Shown in pieces: positions 18,183 to 26,491 of a DNA stretch of 38,990 bases. The notes beneath the pieces are model-generated. The model searched no databases and was not told where the DNA came from. It saw only the letters and a list, made by a program, of their open reading frames with translations. Position 1 is the stretch's first letter, and every line of letters begins with the position of its first letter. A program made the translations under genes and the position numbers. The DNA is from Gammaproteobacteria bacterium (GTDB lineage Bacteria > Pseudomonadota > Gammaproteobacteria > Eutrophobiales > Eutrophobiaceae), in contig JAURNY010000029.1 in assembly GCA_030829955.1 (NCBI GenBank), positions 1 to 38,990 of the forward strand, in the 5' to 3' direction.

Positions 18183-19067
18183 ATGATCTTACGCATTTTT
18201 GAAATCACCTTTCCAATCTTTGCGATTGTTCTGGCTGGCTTGATATATGCCAGCAAATTCAAACTGGATATGAGTGTCGCTAACCAGATTAATATGGATG
18301 TTTTCATTCCATGTCTATTATTTAGCGTAATCTATGAACGGGCCGGCGTCACTGGCCTATTTGGTAATCTTGCGCTATCAATCATGCTGGTGATATTTAT
18401 TTCCTGGCTGGTTGCCTATCTCGTCGCGAGGTTAATGCACATTGACCCAAGAAGTCTTTGCCCACCAATCATGTTTGGTAATGCAGGTAATCTTGGACTA
18501 CCTCTAGTGGTTCTCAGTTTTGGGGATGCTGCACTACCGGCTGCAGTAATCTGTTTTGTGGCGTGTAATTTTTTTCACATTACGATCGGTACAACCATGT
18601 TGAATAAAAAACCCAATCTGCTAAAGCCTTTAATGTCGCCAATGATTGTCGCCGTTATATTAGCAATCATGATGTTGGTATTTGATATTCACATCTCAGA
18701 AACCTTGTTAACACCGATCAATATGCTGGGGCAGATTTGTGTCCCATTAATGTTGTTTGCTTTGGGGACACGCCTGGTTGATATGAAATTGACTGAATGG
18801 AAGATAGGCATGTTGGCAGCTGTATTGTCACCATTGACAGGTGTAACGGCCGTTTTACTTCTGATACCTTTTATAAGTTTAGCTCCGATAGAACAGGGTG
18901 CTTTATTTTTATATGGCGCATTACCACCAGCTGTACTAAATTATATGTTTGCTGAGCATTATCAACAGGAGCCAGCCAAGGTGGCGGCAATGGTGTTGTT
19001 TGGGAATGCTTTTACTGTCATTTCCCTGCCACTGGCACTCGCTTATGCACTTACCCATTTTGCTTAA
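18183..19067 (+). CDS. AEC-family (auxin efflux carrier-like) transporter
   Basis: This inner-membrane permease of the AEC family exports or exchanges small carboxylates, amino acids or related solutes. The 294 residues contain about ten hydrophobic segments in two five-helix halves. The family hallmark with two Asn-Gly pairs is at FGNAGNLGLPLVVL, with the matching half at GALPPAVLNYMFAEHY and GNAFTVISLPLAL. The substrate cannot be read from sequence. It is co-oriented with the ligase operon that starts 160 bases downstream, so a link to export of that product is possible but unproven. The ATG at 18183 was used because the preceding region is non-coding. Confidence 0.85.
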   Translation: MILRIFEITFPIFAIVLAGLIYASKFKLDMSVANQINMDVFIPCLLFSVIYERAGVTGLFGNLALSIMLVIFISWLVAYLVARLMHIDPRSLCPPIMFGNAGNLGLPLVVLSFGDAALPAAVICFVACNFFHITIGTTMLNKKPNLLKPLMSPMIVAVILAIMMLVFDIHISETLLTPINMLGQICVPLMLFALGTRLVDMKLTEWKIGMLAAVLSPLTGVTAVLLLIPFISLAPIEQGALFLYGALPPAVLNYMFAEHYQQEPAKVAAMVLFGNAFTVISLPLALAYALTHFA

Positions 19068-19227
19068 AAATAACGTGCGTTTTTTAAAATTAATACTAAC
19101 ATTAGCGTCAAATTTCTGACTTTTGAATTAATAAACTATTAACACATATTGCTACTTTCGGACTCCTCAAGCGTTAACTCTGTTTGTTATTTTAACCTTG
19201 ATAACACCTGGTCTATCTACATATTAA
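19068..19227. other. Intergenic region before the ligase operon
   Basis: These 160 AT-rich bases probably hold the operon promoter, but I could not define one confidently. A TTGATA...ATATTA pair with a 17-base spacer (19198-19226) abuts the start codon too closely to drive a normal leader. No Shine-Dalgarno precedes the ATG at 19228. Confidence 0.35.
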
Positions 19228-19947
19228 ATGGACGTAGAATTACCTATTAATATTCAACGTCAGCCGGACGATACCACCTGTGGCCCAACCTGCTTGCATG
19301 CCATTTATCAATATTATCAGGCGAGTGTTACGCTTGAAGATGTTATAGCAAGCACTCATAAGCTTAACGAGGGTGGCACACTGGCTGTTTTTCTTGCTTG
19401 TGATGCTTTGAAGCGCGGTTTTCAGGCAACGATCTATACTTACAATTTACAGTTTTTCGATCCCAGTTGGTTTACCACGTCCGAAGTAAATATTTCCGAG
19501 CGTTTACTTTTGCAAGCACAAGCGAAACGGAATCCGGACTTGCAAGTTGCGACGGATGGCTATCTTGAATTTTTACACCTGGGCGGACAATTACGCTATG
19601 TAGATCTAACGACAAGATTACTACGTAGTATTATTCGGCGTCGTTTGCCTATTCTAACCGGATTAAGTTCTACATATTTATACCGTGCCAAACGTGAAAG
19701 CGCGCATATGGATAAAGGCGATGATATTAGTGGTTATCCAGAAGGGCACTTTGTTGTCCTGAGTGGGTATCATAAATCAGACCGAACAATGTTGATTAAT
19801 GATCCATTTGAACCTAATCCGGTGTCAGGTTCATCAAGCTATTCAATTAATATCGATAGAGTGATTTGCGCCATCATGCTGGGTGTACTGACACATGATG
19901 CAAACCTGTTAATCATAAAACCCTCAAAAAAGACCAAACATATATGA
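19228..19947 (+). CDS. C39-like cysteine peptidase
   Basis: This is a predicted cytoplasmic papain-like fold protein of the Peptidase_C39 type (239 residues, no signal peptide, no ABC transporter part). The candidate triad is visible: Cys18 in DDTTCGPTCLHA, His174 in EGHFVVLSGY and Asp192 in LINDPFEPN. The conserved Gln upstream of the Cys is in NIQRQPDDTTCG. Standalone members could cleave peptides or act as transpeptidases or amidases; the substrate is unknown. Its stop overlaps the start of the ATP-grasp ligase by 4 bases (ATGA), which suggests that the two work together. The gene starts at an ATG without an obvious Shine-Dalgarno. Confidence 0.8.
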   Translation: MDVELPINIQRQPDDTTCGPTCLHAIYQYYQASVTLEDVIASTHKLNEGGTLAVFLACDALKRGFQATIYTYNLQFFDPSWFTTSEVNISERLLLQAQAKRNPDLQVATDGYLEFLHLGGQLRYVDLTTRLLRSIIRRRLPILTGLSSTYLYRAKRESAHMDKGDDISGYPEGHFVVLSGYHKSDRTMLINDPFEPNPVSGSSSYSINIDRVICAIMLGVLTHDANLLIIKPSKKTKHI

Positions 19948-21410
19948 ATACATTATTGGTTGTGAATAATCCGAATAACTGGCCTTTAACCATTCCAGGT
20001 GTTCAAGTGGTTGCGGCCAAGGCTTATTTGACTGATCCAAAATATTCGGAAGAAAAGAAGACGAGGGTCTTTAATCTTTGTCGATCATATCAATATCAGA
20101 CTACAGGTTACTATGTGTCGTTACTGGCAACAGCCAGAGGCCATAAACCAATGCCCGATATTAATACAATACAGAATTTAAAGTCACCACATATCGTACA
20201 GACGCTTACTGAAGAATTAGAAGATTTAATACAAAAAAATCTACAGCGTATTCAATCACAGCGTTTTACATTGAGTATTTATTTTGGCAAAAATACAGCA
20301 AAGACATATGACACGCTTAGCATGCGTCTATTTAACCTGTTTCAGGCGCCATTATTACAAGCAAGGTTTATTAAGCGTAAAACATGGGAACTTGAATCAG
20401 TACGTACTATTTCTGTCAGTGATATCCATGACAGTCATCGAGAGTTTGTTGTTGAAGCAGCGAGTAATTATTTTTCCAGTAGAAAACGTATTGTCAGGAA
20501 AAATAATCCGGCAAGATTTGATTTGGCCATTCTTTACGATCCGAAAGAAGTAGAGCCACCATCAAATGAAAAAGCATTGAAAAAATTCCAAAAGGCCGCT
20601 GAAGCCGTTGGTTTTGATTGCGAGTTGATTACCAAGGATGATATGAACCGTCTTGCTGAATTTGATGGCTTATTTATCAGAGAAACTACCGCAGTCGATC
20701 ATCATACTTTTCAGTTTGCACAACGAGCTGTTGCCGAAGGTTTAGTCGTAATGGATGACCCGGACTCTATTTTGAAATGTACGAATAAGGTATATCTTGC
20801 AGAACTGATGACGCGTCATCATATCCCTACGCCCAAGACCATGATTGTTCATAAACAGAATATTGATCAAATAGAAAAAGAATTGGGTTTGCCCTGTATT
20901 TTGAAAAAACCGGATAGCGCGTTCTCAATGGGTGTATCGAAAGTAGAAACCAGAGAAGAATTATTAAAAACGATTAAAAGTTTATTAGAGAATTCTGATC
21001 TGGTGATAGCTCAGGAATTTTTACCAACAAATTTTGATTGGCGAATCGGGGTGTGCGATCGCAGACCGTTATATGCCTGTCGTTATCATATGGCAGATGA
21101 GCATTGGCAAATTATTAAACGCGATGCGAAGGGTGTGAATACCAGTGAAGGTGATGCTGATACCTTATCTATAGGTGAGGTTTCATCAGAGATTATTAAT
21201 ATCGCTGTGAAGGCCTGTAATCTGATCGGTGAGGGCATTTATGGTGTTGATTTGAAACAGGTTGGTAATAAATATTATTTAATTGAAATTAATGATAACC
21301 CGAGTATTGATGCCGGTTGTGAGGATCTGGTGCTTAAAGACGCATTATATCGAGAAATCATGGGTGTATTTATTAAGCGTATCGAAAGTAAAAAGATTAA
21401 TCACAGGTAA
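19944..21410 (+). CDS. RimK-like ATP-grasp ligase with RLAN N-terminal domain
   Basis: The enzyme is predicted to join a carboxylate to an amine through an acyl-phosphate. In 488 residues, about 1-160 match the RimK-like ATP-grasp N-terminal (RLAN) type (CRSYQYQTTGYYVSLLATARGHKP) and 195-480 form the RimK-like ATP-grasp unit. Visible motifs are CTNKVYLAELMTRHHIPTPK, the ATP-binding LPCILKKPDSAFSMGVSKV, the acceptor/phosphate region VIAQEFLPTNFDWRIGV and the Mg2+-binding end YLIEINDNPSIDAG. It differs from ribosomal RimK by its extra N-terminal domain. The gene overlaps the C39-like gene by 4 bases and is followed 6 bases later by the GCS2-like gene. The substrate is unknown; glutamate or an amino-acid conjugate is a guess from the neighbours. 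Confidence 0.86.
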   Translation: MNTLLVVNNPNNWPLTIPGVQVVAAKAYLTDPKYSEEKKTRVFNLCRSYQYQTTGYYVSLLATARGHKPMPDINTIQNLKSPHIVQTLTEELEDLIQKNLQRIQSQRFTLSIYFGKNTAKTYDTLSMRLFNLFQAPLLQARFIKRKTWELESVRTISVSDIHDSHREFVVEAASNYFSSRKRIVRKNNPARFDLAILYDPKEVEPPSNEKALKKFQKAAEAVGFDCELITKDDMNRLAEFDGLFIRETTAVDHHTFQFAQRAVAEGLVVMDDPDSILKCTNKVYLAELMTRHHIPTPKTMIVHKQNIDQIEKELGLPCILKKPDSAFSMGVSKVETREELLKTIKSLLENSDLVIAQEFLPTNFDWRIGVCDRRPLYACRYHMADEHWQIIKRDAKGVNTSEGDADTLSIGEVSSEIINIAVKACNLIGEGIYGVDLKQVGNKYYLIEINDNPSIDAGCEDLVLKDALYREIMGVFIKRIESKKINHR

Positions 21411-21416
21411 TCGTTA

Positions 21417-22649
21417 ATGAATCATTCTTTATTTTCTGTCTACGGTATCGAAGTTGAATACATGATTATCGATAAAGATTCGTTCGATGTATTACCAATT
21501 ACCGACAAGTTAATCTACCAGGTTGCCAATGAATATCTGAATGAAATAGAGCAGGGCGAAATCGCCTGGTCTAATGAATTGGCATTACATGTGATTGAAT
21601 TAAAGACCAATGGGCCGGCAAAGACCTTGAAAGGCTTGCCCGAGCTTTTTCTGAAAAATTTAACCAATATTCAAAAGATACTGGATGAAATGAATGCCAA
21701 ATTACTGCCGGGTGCAATGCATCCATGGATGGATCCATACAAAGAGACCAAGCTGTGGTTACATGATTCGAAAGAAATTTATGATACCTATGATCGTATA
21801 TTTAATTGTCAGGGGCATGGCTGGTCAAATTTACAGAGCATGCATATTAATTTGCCTTTTGCAGATGATAGAGAATTCAAACTATTACATAGTGCGATTA
21901 GGACCATTTTGCCAATATTGCCGGCAATGTCTGCCAGCTCACCGATTGTTGATGGTGAAATTACTGGTCTGATGGATACACGTCTTGAGGTCTATCGACG
22001 TAATGCGGAGCGAATTCCTTCCATCACGGGATTGATTGTTCCGGAAGCAGTTAGCAGCGAGCAGGAATATCAGGATGTAATCCTGAAACCAATGTATAAG
22101 GATATTGCTAAATATGACCCGGAAAAAATATTACAGGAAGAATGGTTAAATTCTCGAGGTGCGATTGCGCGTTTTGACAGAAATGCGATAGAGATTCGCG
22201 TGTTGGATACTCAGGAAACACCTGCCGTTGATTTGGCTTTGGCCACTGTTACTACAAAAGTCATAAAAAAACTAACAGAAGGTAAATGGTCGTCTAATCA
22301 TGAACAAAATAAACTTGAGACTGCTAAGTTGGCAGATATATTAATGGCGACTATTAAAGATGCGGAATATGCTGTTATCAGTGATAAGGCATTTTTGAAT
22401 TTATTCCGTTTCCCAGAAAAAAAATGTAATGCCAAAGAACTCTGGTATTACTTATTCGAAAACATTATGTTTGATGATGAAAGTTATGAATCCAGTCAGG
22501 ACATTATATCTTCCATATTGAAACAAGGACCATTAGCCAGGCGAATGCTGAATTCTGTGGGTAAGAATGTTAAGCAAACTCATCTTAAAGAAATGTGTCA
22601 GGCACTTTCAAGCTCACTAATTAAAGGTGAGATGTATCACGGGTTTTAG
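21417..22649 (+). CDS. GCS2-family carboxylate-amine ligase
   Basis: This is related to the glutamate-cysteine ligase type 2 (GCS2/YbdK) family, which forms gamma-glutamyl or similar amide bonds with ATP. The 410 residues show the metal-binding N-terminus (YGIEVEYMIID), NELALHVIELKTNGP, the active-site strands GAMHPWMDP and GHGWSNLQSMHINLPFAD, SSPIVDGEITGLMDTR, and the C-terminal RFDRNAIEIRVLDTQETPAVD. It is distinct from proteobacterial GshA (GCS1), and no gshB is present, so ordinary glutathione synthesis is unlikely. Six bases separate it from the ATP-grasp gene and three from the next gene. A two-ligase pathway making a small peptide is the natural inference. Confidence 0.85.
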   Translation: MNHSLFSVYGIEVEYMIIDKDSFDVLPITDKLIYQVANEYLNEIEQGEIAWSNELALHVIELKTNGPAKTLKGLPELFLKNLTNIQKILDEMNAKLLPGAMHPWMDPYKETKLWLHDSKEIYDTYDRIFNCQGHGWSNLQSMHINLPFADDREFKLLHSAIRTILPILPAMSASSPIVDGEITGLMDTRLEVYRRNAERIPSITGLIVPEAVSSEQEYQDVILKPMYKDIAKYDPEKILQEEWLNSRGAIARFDRNAIEIRVLDTQETPAVDLALATVTTKVIKKLTEGKWSSNHEQNKLETAKLADILMATIKDAEYAVISDKAFLNLFRFPEKKCNAKELWYYLFENIMFDDESYESSQDIISSILKQGPLARRMLNSVGKNVKQTHLKEMCQALSSSLIKGEMYHGF

Positions 22650-22652
22650 TAT

Positions 22653-23330
22653 ATGCAACTTATTCTGAGTTGTGAGCATGGTGGTAATATTATCCCCACT
22701 GAGTATAAGTATTTATTCAAGGATAAAAAACATATTTTAAAAGGACATCGCGGTTGGGATGCCGGAGCATTAATTCTTGCGAACTCTCTAAAAGAATCAT
22801 TATCTATTCCGCTGGTATCTTCAGATATCTCACGATTGCTCATCGATCTGAATAGATCATTACATCATCGTGGATTGTTTTCTGTATATTCGAATATGCT
22901 CGATCAAGAAACGAAGAAACAGATCATAGAATCAATTTATCAACCTTATCGTGGGAAAGTGAAGTCGTTAATCAATAAAAAGGAAACCATACATCTCTCT
23001 ATCCATTCTTTTACCCCTGTCTTAGATGAACTAACCAGAATTGCGGATATTGGCTTGCTCTATGATCCTGCAAGAAAGAAAGAGAAACAGTTTTGCCAGA
23101 GACTCAAAAATCAGATAAAGCAATATATACCTAAAGCAAAAATAAGAAGTAATTATCCCTACAAAGGAAAGGCCGATGGTTTTACCACCTACTTAAGAAA
23201 GCAATATAGTGAAAAAAGTTATTGCGGAATAGAGATTGAGATAAACCAGAAACACTTTATTGAAAAAACTAGGCTTTGGCAGGAATTACATAACTATTTG
23301 GCTGTTGCTATTAAAGAATCTCTGGATTAA
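22653..23330 (+). CDS. N-formylglutamate amidohydrolase-like hydrolase
   Basis: The family (HutG-like, Zn2+-dependent) hydrolyses N-formyl or N-acyl amides of glutamate and related compounds. The 225 residues carry the signature segments ILSCEHGGNIIP, HRGWDAGALILA, ISRLLIDLNRS, HLSIHSFTPV and CGIEIEINQKH, which supply the expected His/Glu metal and catalytic residues. No other histidine-degradation gene is nearby, so a hut role is not supported. Here it more likely trims or deprotects the product of the two upstream ligases, which is inference. The gene ends exactly where the convergent barrel gene ends (23330/23331), with no room for a terminator. Confidence 0.82.
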   Translation: MQLILSCEHGGNIIPTEYKYLFKDKKHILKGHRGWDAGALILANSLKESLSIPLVSSDISRLLIDLNRSLHHRGLFSVYSNMLDQETKKQIIESIYQPYRGKVKSLINKKETIHLSIHSFTPVLDELTRIADIGLLYDPARKKEKQFCQRLKNQIKQYIPKAKIRSNYPYKGKADGFTTYLRKQYSEKSYCGIEIEINQKHFIEKTRLWQELHNYLAVAIKESLD

Positions 23331-24026
23331 TTAAAACTCATAGTCTATTAATAATCGTAAGTTTTGGTCTGATGTTTTCTGATTAAAAGCAAAAATACAT
23401 CCTATTTCCCAATTAAGATTATTAAACCCAATTTTATGACTACCTAAAATGACTGGTCCAATGCCACGTGTCTCTTCATCCATATAGAGTTCAAGTGCAG
23501 GCTCTAAATAACGGGATAGTCTGTATTTAATCTGGCTATGAAACGCAGTTTCAAACTCGTTTTTTATACCTGAACCTAATTCATACTCAATGAAAAAGTT
23601 GGCACTGGTAATTACTCTTCCCCATTCCTTTTCCCAAAGAAGTCCTGTAGATGTTTCCCAGTAGTTTTGATTTGTATTTCTTGATACTTCAAATAGTAAC
23701 CCCCAGTCTGACCAATATTCTCCCTGTTCGGTGAGCTGTACTTTTGTTTCCAGTTCATAAGCATGAATATCAAAACTATCAGAAGGAAGGTGTTTGCCGA
23801 TAGTCTTGGCCTCAATAGCAACTTTTTCGTTTATAGCATGCCCCACAGAAAGGCGATGTATTTGAATGCCATCTTTTAATGAATCTTTATCATTCTTATA
23901 TAACATTTGATATTCAATTTCTGTTTTGTATGCCTCAACATACGGGTGGTAAATTTTATCTATTTCCGCCTGTGCTATTGCTGGAATAAATAATCCTAAT
24001 AAATAAAACGGTCTTATTTTAAACAT
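23331..24026 (-). CDS. Putative outer-membrane beta-barrel protein of the FTR1 module
   Basis: I do not recognise a named family. The 231 residues begin with a signal peptide (MFKIRPFYLLGLFIPAIAQA, cleavage after AQA). Amphipathic alternating strands rich in Tyr, Trp and Glu follow, ending in an aromatic C-terminal residue (LRLLIDYEF), as many outer-membrane barrels do. It overlaps the FTR1-like gene by 8 bases and is the last gene of the ten-gene unit. It may be an outer-membrane channel or sensor partner for the iron permease; this rests on context only. Confidence 0.65.
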   Translation of the reverse strand: MFKIRPFYLLGLFIPAIAQAEIDKIYHPYVEAYKTEIEYQMLYKNDKDSLKDGIQIHRLSVGHAINEKVAIEAKTIGKHLPSDSFDIHAYELETKVQLTEQGEYWSDWGLLFEVSRNTNQNYWETSTGLLWEKEWGRVITSANFFIEYELGSGIKNEFETAFHSQIKYRLSRYLEPALELYMDEETRGIGPVILGSHKIGFNNLNWEIGCIFAFNQKTSDQNLRLLIDYEF

Positions 24027-24822
24027 GACAATTTAATTGCTTTTGTTGTTTGTAAATTAATATAGCGGTTACCCCTATAAAGATGACGGACAAATATAAG
24101 ATAACTTGTAGTGGATAGGGGGTTGCTTCATAACCTATTAATGCATATAGCAACTGTCCTATTAGAGAGTTCTCTGAAATCAGATGTGATGTATCCCATA
24201 ATGGTTTTTGGCCAGGCAACCAGTCTGATTGCATGAGATACAATGTGGCTTGAGAAATCATGCCGGCAGCAATTAACAGCAGTATAGAAATTGCTGCTCT
24301 ATATAGTTTAATAATATTTAATCCGATCAATATATAATAGATAAGTGCACCAATACTGGCGCCTATACCAAGCCCTAGTAAACCACCTGTTACTAACGCT
24401 AATGTGCTGTCATGAGTATTAATAAATCCATAACTGTAGATTGATAATTCAGAGCCTTCGTGACAGATAGCAATACTTATTGTTGCACTAAGCAAGTTGT
24501 AAAAGAGTTTGCCATATAATGGAACCATATCTACTTTTAATGTATTTAATAAAGGCGAGCATGCAATGCAGATAAGGATGATCAAAATAACCATAGATAT
24601 TAAATATAATGCGTTGGTTATTTCCTGACCTGTTCCATCAAACAGGGATGATATTTCTGACATATACGACGCAGAAAAAATCGCACCAAGAAGCCCAATG
24701 CCCATGCCATAAAAAATCCATTTTCTTGATAAACCCAGTTGATAGGAAATTGCAAGAAATATACTTATTAATAATGATGCTTCCAGAACTTCTCGTAGAA
24801 AAATAATTACACTTACCAGCAT
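24019..24822 (-). CDS. FTR1-family iron permease-like membrane protein
   Basis: FTR1/EfeU proteins carry iron across the inner membrane using two R-E-x-x-E motifs in transmembrane helices. The 267-residue protein has about seven hydrophobic segments. The first motif is intact in FLREVLEASL (Arg10-Glu14), but the second reads HEGSE (His121-Glu125) instead of REGxE. The neighbouring periplasmic cupredoxin ends at the base before this gene starts (24823/24822), and the putative barrel follows with an 8-base overlap. The His variant may change metal or redox preference, and Fe(II)/Fe(III) specificity cannot be read here. No dyp-type peroxidase (EfeB) or EfeO M75 domain is present. Confidence 0.84.
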   Translation of the reverse strand: MLVSVIIFLREVLEASLLISIFLAISYQLGLSRKWIFYGMGIGLLGAIFSASYMSEISSLFDGTGQEITNALYLISMVILIILICIACSPLLNTLKVDMVPLYGKLFYNLLSATISIAICHEGSELSIYSYGFINTHDSTLALVTGGLLGLGIGASIGALIYYILIGLNIIKLYRAAISILLLIAAGMISQATLYLMQSDWLPGQKPLWDTSHLISENSLIGQLLYALIGYEATPYPLQVILYLSVIFIGVTAILIYKQQKQLNCHV

Positions 24823-25158
24823 CTATTTGACCTCTATATAACCCTGTGCTGTTAAAGGGTTGAATTCTCCAAAAAATGGATAACGACCAGGTTCAAGCGG
24901 ACCAATAAATATAACTCCTTTACTATTACCCATGATGACTTTTTCTCTATTTAATTCATAGCTTTCGAATTCTTCTGGTGTTGAGTCATCGTTAATTATT
25001 AATAATTTAACCTTTGTTTCTGCAGGCACTGTTAAGTTAGAGGGCAGGAAAAGGTGATCCTTAATTTGAATTTCAAATACAGGAGTATCCGCGTAAACGC
25101 ATTGACTGAGTATTGATATGATAAAAATATAAAGTATTTTTACAGGTGAATTATTCAT
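24823..25158 (-). CDS. Periplasmic cupredoxin-like protein associated with FTR1
   Basis: This is a small secreted cupredoxin-fold protein (111 residues from the ATG at 25158; signal peptide KILYIFIISILSQCVYA). It resembles cupredoxin-domain proteins found beside FTR1 permeases and in EfeO, with the shared segments IKDHLFLPSNLTVPAETK, TPEEFESYELNREKVI and GPLEPGRYPFFGEFN. A classical His-Cys-His-Met copper site is not evident; Glu62, Glu63 and Glu65 in EEFE and Glu98 in FGEF could instead bind iron. The frame is open to 25173, but the ATG at 25158 overlaps the kinase stop by 8 bases and gives a better signal peptide. It probably delivers or oxidises periplasmic iron for the permease. Confidence 0.82.
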   Translation of the reverse strand: MNNSPVKILYIFIISILSQCVYADTPVFEIQIKDHLFLPSNLTVPAETKVKLLIINDDSTPEEFESYELNREKVIMGNSKGVIFIGPLEPGRYPFFGEFNPLTAQGYIEVK

Positions 25159-26491
25159 TAGTACTTTTGCCATTCAGGTAAAATGTTTTAGGAAACGAGA
25201 CACTAAACATCAGACCTGTTTCATATTCAGATTTACCTAATGTAATCGTTGCATCATGTAGTTCAGCAATATATTTCACTATAGATAAACCAAGCCCGCA
25301 ACCTTTGATATTAGCAGGATGCCTGTCCCCTCCAATTCGATAAAAGCGTTCAAATACCCGGTCATATTCACTTTCAGGAATGCCAGGACCATTGTCAATT
25401 ACTTGTAAGATAGTATTATTAACATCTTCACTGATCCTGATATGTAATCTTCCATTCTCTGGGGTATATTTAATAGCGTTACGTAAAATATTTTTGAAAA
25501 GAGTCTCTATGGCAAATTGGTCGCCATAGATTGTACAGTGATTACCATTAAATTCGATTGTTTGATTTTTGGTATTAATTTCGTCGAGTAATTCACTTAT
25601 CACCGTTCGTATAACATCGTTTAAAACAAGGTTCGAGAATTGAGCAAGATAATGATCTGGAATCATTCTATTTAACAATATCATCTGCTCAACCAGATAA
25701 CTCATTCGCTTAACACCTGCATCAAGTTTTATCGCTGTATCATCAGGAGATTGCATGTTTGCCATTAAATTCTCAAGGTGGATTTTTAATGCGGCTATTG
25801 GGGTTCTTAATTCATGAGCAACATCTGAATTGAAGCGTTTTTCCCTATTAAAAGAGTTCTCCAATCTACGTAATAGATCGTTGGCTGATATCGCCATAGC
25901 TTTTAATTCCATAGGTGTATTTTCAATTTGAATCGGCGTTAAGTCCGTTTCTTCTTTTGAACGTAGTTGTAAAGCCAGATTATGTATTGGCCTAAGACCT
26001 ATACCAAGTATAAACCAGACCAGTATTCCGGTGAGTGGTATAGTAATAATGATCGGGAATACGGCCTCCATGATGATCGATTCGGCCAGTTTTTGTCTCA
26101 TGTCATCACGTTCTGCGACTAAAATCCAATTTTTATTTGTATGCATGACATATACATGCCATCGATAACCCGAGAAATTAGATTCATAAAAACCATTACT
26201 AAATTCTGCGATTGCAGTCTCGGGTGAATTATCAGTTCGCACCAAAAGCGTCTTGTTTTCATCAAATATTTGATACGCATTATGAATTTCCTTTTGAGAT
26301 TGCTTTAAATTCAAATTGTCATTTATGGTGAAGACACTATTTAAAATACTTGCCTGTTGCTGCAGATGATCTTCAAATAGATGTTTTGATTGTTTAAGAC
26401 TTTCTCGATAGCCGTGTAAAGCTGTAATGAAGCTGATTAGCGTGATTGTCGAAATGAGTACGACAATAAGAAAAGTGCGTATTGAATTCAC
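25151..26491 (-). CDS. Sensor histidine kinase, QseC/PmrB-like
   Basis: This is an inner-membrane sensor of a two-component system (446 residues). Two transmembrane segments (about 6-26 and 144-164) flank a periplasmic sensor region of about 115 residues. After a HAMP region (GIGLRPIHNLALQL) come the H-box with His227 in FNSDVAHELRTPIAALK, the N-box LFKNILRNAIKYTPENG, the G1 box VIDNGPGIPE, the F-box RVFERFYR and the G2 box GCGLGLSIVKYI. I do not see the ExxE Fe(III)-binding motif of Salmonella PmrB in the sensor region. The start codon overlaps the response regulator stop by one base, so this is its cognate kinase. The ligand is unknown; iron is suggested by the downstream genes. Confidence 0.9.
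   Translation of the reverse strand: MNSIRTFLIVVLISTITLISFITALHGYRESLKQSKHLFEDHLQQQASILNSVFTINDNLNLKQSQKEIHNAYQIFDENKTLLVRTDNSPETAIAEFSNGFYESNFSGYRWHVYVMHTNKNWILVAERDDMRQKLAESIIMEAVFPIIITIPLTGILVWFILGIGLRPIHNLALQLRSKEETDLTPIQIENTPMELKAMAISANDLLRRLENSFNREKRFNSDVAHELRTPIAALKIHLENLMANMQSPDDTAIKLDAGVKRMSYLVEQMILLNRMIPDHYLAQFSNLVLNDVIRTVISELLDEINTKNQTIEFNGNHCTIYGDQFAIETLFKNILRNAIKYTPENGRLHIRISEDVNNTILQVIDNGPGIPESEYDRVFERFYRIGGDRHPANIKGCGLGLSIVKYIAELHDATITLGKSEYETGLMFSVSFPKTFYLNGKSTNE

Noticed and set aside
19198..19226. Sigma70 promoter directly before the C39-like gene
   Set aside because: The -10 would abut the start codon, so transcription would begin inside the coding sequence.
21417..22649. 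Glutathione biosynthesis (gshA) gene
   Set aside because: It belongs to the GCS2 family rather than the usual gammaproteobacterial GshA, and no gshB is adjacent.
22653..23330. Histidine-utilisation gene hutG
   Set aside because: No hutU, hutH, hutI or hutC is nearby, and the gene is packed with peptide-ligase genes.
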